From RPQJ01 sp963823535 (GTDB taxonomy: Bacteria > Pseudomonadota > Gammaproteobacteria > Steroidobacterales > Steroidobacteraceae): DNA of 64,000 nucleotides. The notes under the pieces were generated by a model. It saw nothing but the letters and a program-made list of their open reading frames with translations. It ran no database searches and had not been told where the DNA came from. This document shows, piece by piece, positions 59,819 to 64,000 of the stretch. The DNA is taken from positions 558,001-622,000 of the forward strand of contig CAWGLZ010000004.1 of the NCBI GenBank assembly GCA_963823535.1, given 5' to 3'. Both the position numbers and the translations under genes were made by a program. Position 1 is the first letter of the stretch, and each line of letters opens with the position of its first letter.

Positions 59819-61204
59819 ATGATGTCTGCAGATGCCCTGAGCGGCCAGCTGGCAGCGCTGGTATTCAGCGCCGTGACCGTCGGCGGGGTCGAGATCCAGC
59901 TCATCGTGCTGTGGCTCGTGGTCGCCATGCTGTTCACGACCGCGTGGCTGGGCCTGCCGCAGATGAGGGGATTTGCCGAAGCCTGGCGTGTCGTGCGCGG
60001 CACCCGGCACGACCCCGGCGCACCGGGCGAGGTCTCGCAATTTGCCGCGCTTGCAACCGCGCTTTCGGGGACGGTCGGCCTCGGCAACATCGCCGGCGTC
60101 GCGGTCGCGGTGTCGGTCGGTGGGCCGGGCGCCGTCTTCTGGATGCTGGTGATCGGCCTGTTCGCCATGGGCCTCAAGTGCGCCGAAGTGACGCTGGGGC
60201 TGATGTATCGGGACGTACTGCCGGGCGGCCGGGTGCGCGGCGGCGCGTTCCTGACGCTCAGCAACGGCTTTGCCTCGATCGGGCGTCCGCGTCTGGGCCG
60301 CTCGCTCGGCCTTGCCTATGCGGTGCTGCTGACCAGCAGCTCACTGATCTCGTTCCAGGTGAACCAGAGCTACGCGCAGGTCTCGTCGGTGGCTGGCGGC
60401 CTGGATCCGCTGCTGTTCGGCATCGTCTTTGCCCTTGCGGCTGCGCTCGTCCTGCTCGGCTCCATCCGCTGGATCGCGCGGGCGACTTCCGTGCTGGTGC
60501 CGGCCATGGGCGTCGTCTACATCGGCGGCTGCCTGATGGTGCTCGCCGCCAATGTCGACGCCATCCCGGTGGCGGTCGTGCGGATCCTGGACGGCGCCTT
60601 CGCGCTGGACAGCATGACAGGCGGCATGCTCGGGGCGTTCGTCGCCGGAATGCGACGCGCCGTCTTCTCGTCCGAGGCCGGGATCGGCACCGCCGTCATC
60701 GCGCACACCCAGGCCCGGACGCGTGAACCGGTGTCGGAGGGGCTCGTTGCCCTTCTTGAGCCGTTCATCGACACCGTGCTCATCTGCACGCTGACGGGCC
60801 TCACGATTGTCACCGCCGGCACCTGGGATCCCGCCACGAACGGGGGACTGCAGGGCGTGCAGATCACCTCGGCCGCCTTCGCAACCGTTGCTCCCTGGTT
60901 CCCGGTCGTGCTGGCAGTGGCGGTGCTGCTGTTCGCCTATTCGACGGTTATTTCCTACGGTTTCTACGGCGGCGAGGGGTTCCAGTATCTCTTCGGGCAC
61001 GGCCGCTGGCAGTCGCTCACCTGGAAGATCAGCTACTGCCTGCTGTTGCCGCTGAGCGCGGTCCTCGACCTGGGAAGCGTCGTGGACCTGATCGACTCGC
61101 TCTACTTCCTCATGGCAATCCCAAACATCCTGGGCATCTACGTGCTGGCCGGGCCGCTCAGGACCGAGTTCAAGACCTACTTGAACCACCTCAAGGAGGC
61201 GTGA
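59819..61204 (+). CDS. AgcS-family amino acid:cation symporter
   Basis: A 461-residue sodium- or proton-coupled alanine/glycine symporter of the inner membrane. The family signature is clear: TALSGTVGLGNIAGVAVAVS followed by VGGPGAVFWMLVIGLFAMGL, and later AVFSSEAGIGTAVIAHTQAR, close to the usual FSNEAGxGSAxIAHA. About ten hydrophobic segments are visible, ending IDSLYFLMAIPNILGIYVLA. Substrate is inferred from family only. Two ATGs in tandem (59819, 59822) are possible starts. It is the only plus-strand gene in the segment between smpB and ssrA. A remnant of an IS91-type transposase abuts its 3' end. Confidence 0.88.
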   Translation: MMSADALSGQLAALVFSAVTVGGVEIQLIVLWLVVAMLFTTAWLGLPQMRGFAEAWRVVRGTRHDPGAPGEVSQFAALATALSGTVGLGNIAGVAVAVSVGGPGAVFWMLVIGLFAMGLKCAEVTLGLMYRDVLPGGRVRGGAFLTLSNGFASIGRPRLGRSLGLAYAVLLTSSSLISFQVNQSYAQVSSVAGGLDPLLFGIVFALAAALVLLGSIRWIARATSVLVPAMGVVYIGGCLMVLAANVDAIPVAVVRILDGAFALDSMTGGMLGAFVAGMRRAVFSSEAGIGTAVIAHTQARTREPVSEGLVALLEPFIDTVLICTLTGLTIVTAGTWDPATNGGLQGVQITSAAFATVAPWFPVVLAVAVLLFAYSTVISYGFYGGEGFQYLFGHGRWQSLTWKISYCLLLPLSAVLDLGSVVDLIDSLYFLMAIPNILGIYVLAGPLRTEFKTYLNHLKEA

Positions 61205-61516
61205 CGTGGTCGAGACGCCGCGCACCCTCACCGGCGCGAACCGCACGCGGGTATTGGCCGCCGACTTCCAGTACACGCCATCTGGCACCAGCATCTGGAA
61301 GTGGATGTTCCGGTTCAGGGCCGAACCAAACCACCGGAACAAAGTCACCGCCCCGGTGGCCGCTCATGCCCTGATTACGGTGTCGGTCGCCGCGCTCGCG
61401 CGTGTCAGGTCGGCCTGGCGGATCAGATGACCCGATATCGCTCGATCGACGATTCTGAGGACCTTCGTGATCACCTCGGGACGCGTCGCCAGCAGATTGC
61501 GCAGCGCAAACGGCAG
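61205..61516 (-). pseudogene. IS91-family transposase remnant
   Basis: Read on the minus strand, one continuous frame gives LPFALRNLLATRPEVITKVL, RIVDRAISGHLIRQADLTRA, a stop (TGA at 61366-61364), then GAVTLFRWFGSALNRNIHFQ and MLVPDGVYW, and ends RVRFAPVRVRG near 61205. Intact IS91/ISCR-type transposases have LPFPLRxLLAxxPxLxTxVL and GAVTLIQRFGSALNLNIHFH with MLFLDGVY in this order and spacing. The N-terminal zinc region and the C-terminal catalytic region are both missing, so it is an inactive internal fragment of about 100 codons. Bases 61517-61665, between it and the next gene, show nothing I can name. Confidence 0.75.
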
Positions 61517-61665
61517 CGACGGTGGGTTTGCCCCCGTTTTCCTGACGCCGAGATTACGTGGGAAGATGACTTCATTGTTTCACCTCGCGCGCCGGGTCGG
61601 AGTCAGGCGTAAACGTAGCCTGAGGCAATCTCCTTACCTCCCGCTGGCTGCATCGGAGTGCTCCC

Positions 61666-62886
61666 CTAGAGAAGCCTGGCGGGTCGTCCGTTCGGCACCA
61701 CCAGCACGGCGTCATAGGCCCACAGGAGCGAACGAAGGTCGTCGGGCAAGTGCCGCCACTGGCTGGGTCGGTCCTTCCAGGAGGCAAGGTCGAACAGCGT
61801 CGGGTGGGTGGCATCCAGTGAGGCAGCCACCTCTGGCGCGGCCTTGGCGAGGTCGATTTCGCAGCTCGCCGTGTTGCCCAGGAAGTCGCCGGCCTGGGTG
61901 CCCGGCCCGCACAGCACCAGAAGGTTGAAAGCGTCCTGCGCCTGCGAAAGCGCCATCTCTGCCACGAAATTGCCGAGCGAAGGGACGTGCGTGGGGGATA
62001 GCCCGCGTGCCATATGGTTGGAGCCGAACTTGAACAGCGCTTTAGGTTCGCCCGCCGCCCGGTAGTTTGCGAGGAAGTTCCGCTTCATCAGGTCCTCGCG
62101 CGCACGGTTCGCCTGGTAGGCGCTCCAGCCTGACTGGCCGACGAACGGTGCATAGATCCTGCGGGAAAGAATCATGTCATCCAGCAGAGGCAGCAGCGCG
62201 GCATCACCGGCGCGCTCGAGCTGCGCCCGGAGCCGGTCGAGCTCAACTGGGTCGACCTTGCCCAGGAAGTCGAGGTTGCCCTTCGCCTGCGTCGCCAGCG
62301 AGCCGGCGAGTTCACGCGCGGCGGGATCGCTGGTCTGCGCCGCGATGCGTGCCAGCAGCGGTCCGTACGCGCCGATGAACACCTGGTCCAGGCCCCAAAG
62401 GCCGCCCTGCGGAGAGCGAGCGGTGCCCGAGAGGAACGCCTCCGCAAGGGCCGCCTCCGCTGACCAGTTGAAGAAAGGCATCGAGATCGCGTTGCCCTCG
62501 CGGTGCATGTACTCCGCCAGGGCAGGCACACCGCCATCGCGAAGGCGGTCCTCGATGATTCGCGTCATGTACGGGTCGGTCTCGACGGCGAAGTGCTGGT
62601 AGCCAGCTGCCTGCAGCAACGGCACCAGCGCACGGATCGTGTCCGCGATGGTCGCGACACCGTGTTCCTCTCCAACGAGGAAGAAATGCGAGGCTGCGGC
62701 CTTGCCCGCAAGGAACGCGGCAGCCGTACCGCTGGCGCGACCGTCGCTGATGGTCAGGACAAGTCGACTGGCAGCGATCGTTTTCGCGAAATCGGCGGCC
62801 GGATCCGGGGCAGCGGTCTGGGCGCTGGCCGGGACCGTGATGAGCAGCAGCAAGGCCGCTGCCAGCCAAGCGTGACGACATGGCAT
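61666..62886 (-). CDS. Secreted erythromycin-esterase-like protein of unknown function
   Basis: A 406-residue exported protein with a signal peptide (HAWLAAALLLLITVPASAQ). The mature part has HFFLVGEEHGVATIADTIRA (a GExxHG-type motif), HFAVETDPYMTRIIEDRL, AISMPFFNWSAEAALAEAFL, and later ALFKFGSNHMARGLSPTHVP. The GEEHG motif with a later conserved His resembles erythromycin esterase-like and ChaN-like folds, but overall identity to characterised enzymes is not evident to me. I would not infer macrolide resistance. The ATG at 62886 is preceded by a GGGGGG run. It lies 110 bp downstream of smpB on the same strand, at one edge of the inserted segment. Confidence 0.6.
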   Translation of the reverse strand: MPCRHAWLAAALLLLITVPASAQTAAPDPAADFAKTIAASRLVLTISDGRASGTAAAFLAGKAAASHFFLVGEEHGVATIADTIRALVPLLQAAGYQHFAVETDPYMTRIIEDRLRDGGVPALAEYMHREGNAISMPFFNWSAEAALAEAFLSGTARSPQGGLWGLDQVFIGAYGPLLARIAAQTSDPAARELAGSLATQAKGNLDFLGKVDPVELDRLRAQLERAGDAALLPLLDDMILSRRIYAPFVGQSGWSAYQANRAREDLMKRNFLANYRAAGEPKALFKFGSNHMARGLSPTHVPSLGNFVAEMALSQAQDAFNLLVLCGPGTQAGDFLGNTASCEIDLAKAAPEVAASLDATHPTLFDLASWKDRPSQWRHLPDDLRSLLWAYDAVLVVPNGRPARLL

Positions 62887-62996
62887 GTTGGTAATCCCCC
62901 CGACCGGATTATTCAGTCTGGTGTCTACCCCGGCAACCCCCGTTCTGTGAGGCCCAGTCCTGGGTGTCGGGCGTCGCAAAGCAAGGTCCCGGGCGA

Positions 62997-63476
62997 CTAG
63001 CGTCGCCTCAGCAGCCGCCCCTTCTCCCGCTGCCAGTCCCGGTCCTTTTCGGTGGCCCGCTTGTCGTGCGACTGCTTGCCCTTCGCCAGCCCGATCTCGA
63101 GCTTGACCTTGCCCTGCCGCCAGTAGAGCTTGAGCGGGACCACCGTGTGTCCCTTGCGCTCCACGGCCCCGACCAGCCGGTCGATTTCCCGACGGTGCAG
63201 CAGCAGCTTGCGGCTCCGCGTCGGGTCGGCGACGACATGGGTCGAGGTCGTCTTCAGGGGGGAAATATGCGCCCCGATCAGCCACGCCTCACCGTTCTTG
63301 ACCAGGACGTAGCCTTCGGTGATCTGTGCCTTGCCCGCGCGCAGGCTCTTGACCTCCCAGCCCTGCAGCGACAGGCCGGCCTCGAAGGTCTCCTCGATGA
63401 AGTACTCGTACCTCGCGCGCTTGTTGAGCGCGATCGGGGGCGGGGCATCGTCCTTCGGTTTGCGGGGGGCAGCCAT
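62997..63476 (-). CDS. smpB: SsrA-binding protein SmpB
   Basis: Binds tmRNA and delivers it to stalled ribosomes. The 159-residue protein shows all family elements: IALNKRARYEYFIEETFEAG, LQGWEVKSLRAGKAQITEGY, SRKLLLHRREIDRLVG, and KLYWRQGKVKLEIGLAKGKQ followed by a basic C-terminal tail (HDKRATEKDRDWQREKGRLL) that enters the mRNA channel. The ATG at 63476 is the normal start. It is divergent from ratA, the standard gammaproteobacterial arrangement. Its 3' end is partly duplicated next to ssrA at 57201-57300. Confidence 0.96.
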   Translation of the reverse strand: MAAPRKPKDDAPPPIALNKRARYEYFIEETFEAGLSLQGWEVKSLRAGKAQITEGYVLVKNGEAWLIGAHISPLKTTSTHVVADPTRSRKLLLHRREIDRLVGAVERKGHTVVPLKLYWRQGKVKLEIGLAKGKQSHDKRATEKDRDWQREKGRLLRRR

Positions 63477-63548
63477 GGCGGGTCGGGGCAAGTCGGTCGC
63501 GCATTCTAACCGCCCCGCATACACTTGCGGCGCGATCGGGGATCCTGG

Positions 63549-63992
63549 ATGGCCATTCGAGAAGTCAGGCGCAGCGCGCTCGTCACGTTCACTCCGGAAC
63601 AGATGTTCGACCTCGTGGTCGACGTCGAGCGCTACCCGCAGTTCCTGCCCTGGGTGGCCGGGGCGGAACTTCACGAGAAGGGAGAGGGCACGCTGCTCGC
63701 GAGCATGGAGATGCAGCGCAGCGGGGTCCGCGAGCGATTCACCACGCGCAATGCGTTCGAGCGGCCCTCGCACATGACCCTGCAGCTCGTGAACGGTCCA
63801 TTCCGACGCCTCGAGGGGCGCTGGACGTTCGCACCGATCGGGGCAGCGGGCACGCGCATCGACCTCGAGATGCGCTTCGAGTTCGCGAATCCGGTGGTCT
63901 CCCTGCTGTTCGGCAAGGCGTTCGAGCAGAGCTGCAGCACGCTGATCGACGCCTTCGTTGCCCGCGCGAGGCAGCTGCATGGCAACGCCTGA
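63549..63992 (+). CDS. ratA: RatA/COQ10-like START-domain protein
   Basis: A 147-residue polyketide cyclase/START-domain protein. It begins MAIREVRRSALVTFTPEQMF, then DLVVDVERYPQFLPWVAGAE, TTRNAFERPSHMTLQLVNGP and FEFANPVVSLLFGKAFEQSC. These match RatA (YfjG) and ubiquinone-binding COQ10. E. coli RatA has been described as a ribosome-association toxin; its family role in ubiquinone function is better supported in other organisms. It is divergent from smpB with 72 bp between. The stop overlaps a following ATG (ATGA at 63989-63992 region), where ratB is expected. Confidence 0.92.
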   Translation: MAIREVRRSALVTFTPEQMFDLVVDVERYPQFLPWVAGAELHEKGEGTLLASMEMQRSGVRERFTTRNAFERPSHMTLQLVNGPFRRLEGRWTFAPIGAAGTRIDLEMRFEFANPVVSLLFGKAFEQSCSTLIDAFVARARQLHGNA

Positions 63993-64000
63993 TGAGCCCC
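63992..64000 (+). CDS. Start of the next gene, probably ratB (partial)
   Basis: An ATG at 63992-63994 overlaps the ratA stop codon and is followed by AGC CCC at the window edge. In most Gammaproteobacteria ratB (RnfH family) follows ratA. Three codons cannot prove identity; the call rests on position and the 1-bp overlap. Confidence 0.35.

Noticed and set aside
61307..61340. Terminator for the AgcS gene (GTTCCGGT with ACCGGAAC)
   Set aside because: The 8-bp arms lie within the transposase remnant, have a long loop and no T-run, and a competing GGTTC/GAACC pairing exists.
61206..61430. 74-codon plus-strand gene after the AgcS symporter
   Set aside because: It is the antisense of the IS91-type remnant. 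The minus-strand reading has recognisable family sequence; this one does not.
61666..62886. Macrolide resistance esterase
   Set aside because: Only a short GExxHG-like motif is shared. The protein has a signal peptide and no resistance context, so resistance is not supported.

Overview
The window reads as one chromosomal stretch of a high-GC gammaproteobacterium. The evidence is ordinary chromosomal housekeeping content: tadA beside mltF, the SRP RNA-dnaX-ybaB-recR string, ppsA divergent from ppsR, a yheS-type ABC-F gene, smpB divergent from ratA, and an ssrA whose tag (ANEDNYALAA) is one swap away from the Escherichia coli tag. The abundance of acyl-CoA dehydrogenases, wax-ester/DGAT synthases and short-chain dehydrogenases suggests a lipid-oriented free-living bacterium. 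I cannot place it to genus. No rRNA, CRISPR array, phage or intact insertion sequence was seen.

Layout. 1-3.1 kb: tRNA deaminase, lytic transglycosylase MltF, tRNA-Ser(CGA), and an amidohydrolase split by a one-base frameshift. 3.1-7.6 kb: CHRD protein, MgtC/DUF4010 membrane protein, M64 metallopeptidase and a LysR-type regulator, all on the minus strand. 7.6-17.3 kb: a lipid block with two acyl-CoA dehydrogenases, two SDRs and an APH-type kinase in one plus-strand run, then two divergent WS/DGAT acyltransferases and an alpha/beta hydrolase. 17.5-20.9 kb: queF, SRP RNA, dnaX, ybaB, recR. 20.9-21.3 kb: a gene-free segment with four perfect inverted repeats. 21.3-26.1 kb: ppsA/ppsR, a DUF1249 gene and a coiled-coil gene. 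26.2-33.8 kb: a tandem RND efflux operon with one adaptor and a recognisable promoter. 33.8-43.6 kb: a Prc-type protease, small membrane proteins, a Gfo/Idh oxidoreductase, an FMN hydroxyacid dehydrogenase, a quinone reductase, yheS, and a GloVer-repeat protein with a GlyGly-CTERM-like tail. 43.6-45.8 kb: a molybdopterin oxidoreductase. 45.8-53.3 kb: a nine-gene Mrp-type cation/proton antiporter operon of unusual composition whose last gene is frameshifted.

53.3-64 kb is the most rearranged part. smpB and ssrA lie on the same strand but are about 5.8 kb apart. A 100-nt gapless copy (90 of 100 identical) of the smpB 3' end plus its downstream spacer lies directly upstream of ssrA. Between the two copies are a TPR/TolB-like membrane protein, an AgcS-type symporter, an IS91-type transposase remnant and an esterase-like secreted protein. 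A paralogue of the TPR protein lies on the other side of ssrA, and 13 nt of the ssrA 3' end are repeated 97 bp beyond it. I infer that an originally adjacent smpB-ssrA pair was split by mobile-element activity.

Start sites were chosen by reading frame, Shine-Dalgarno-like sequence and family length. All functional calls are from motif recognition by eye; no database search was run.
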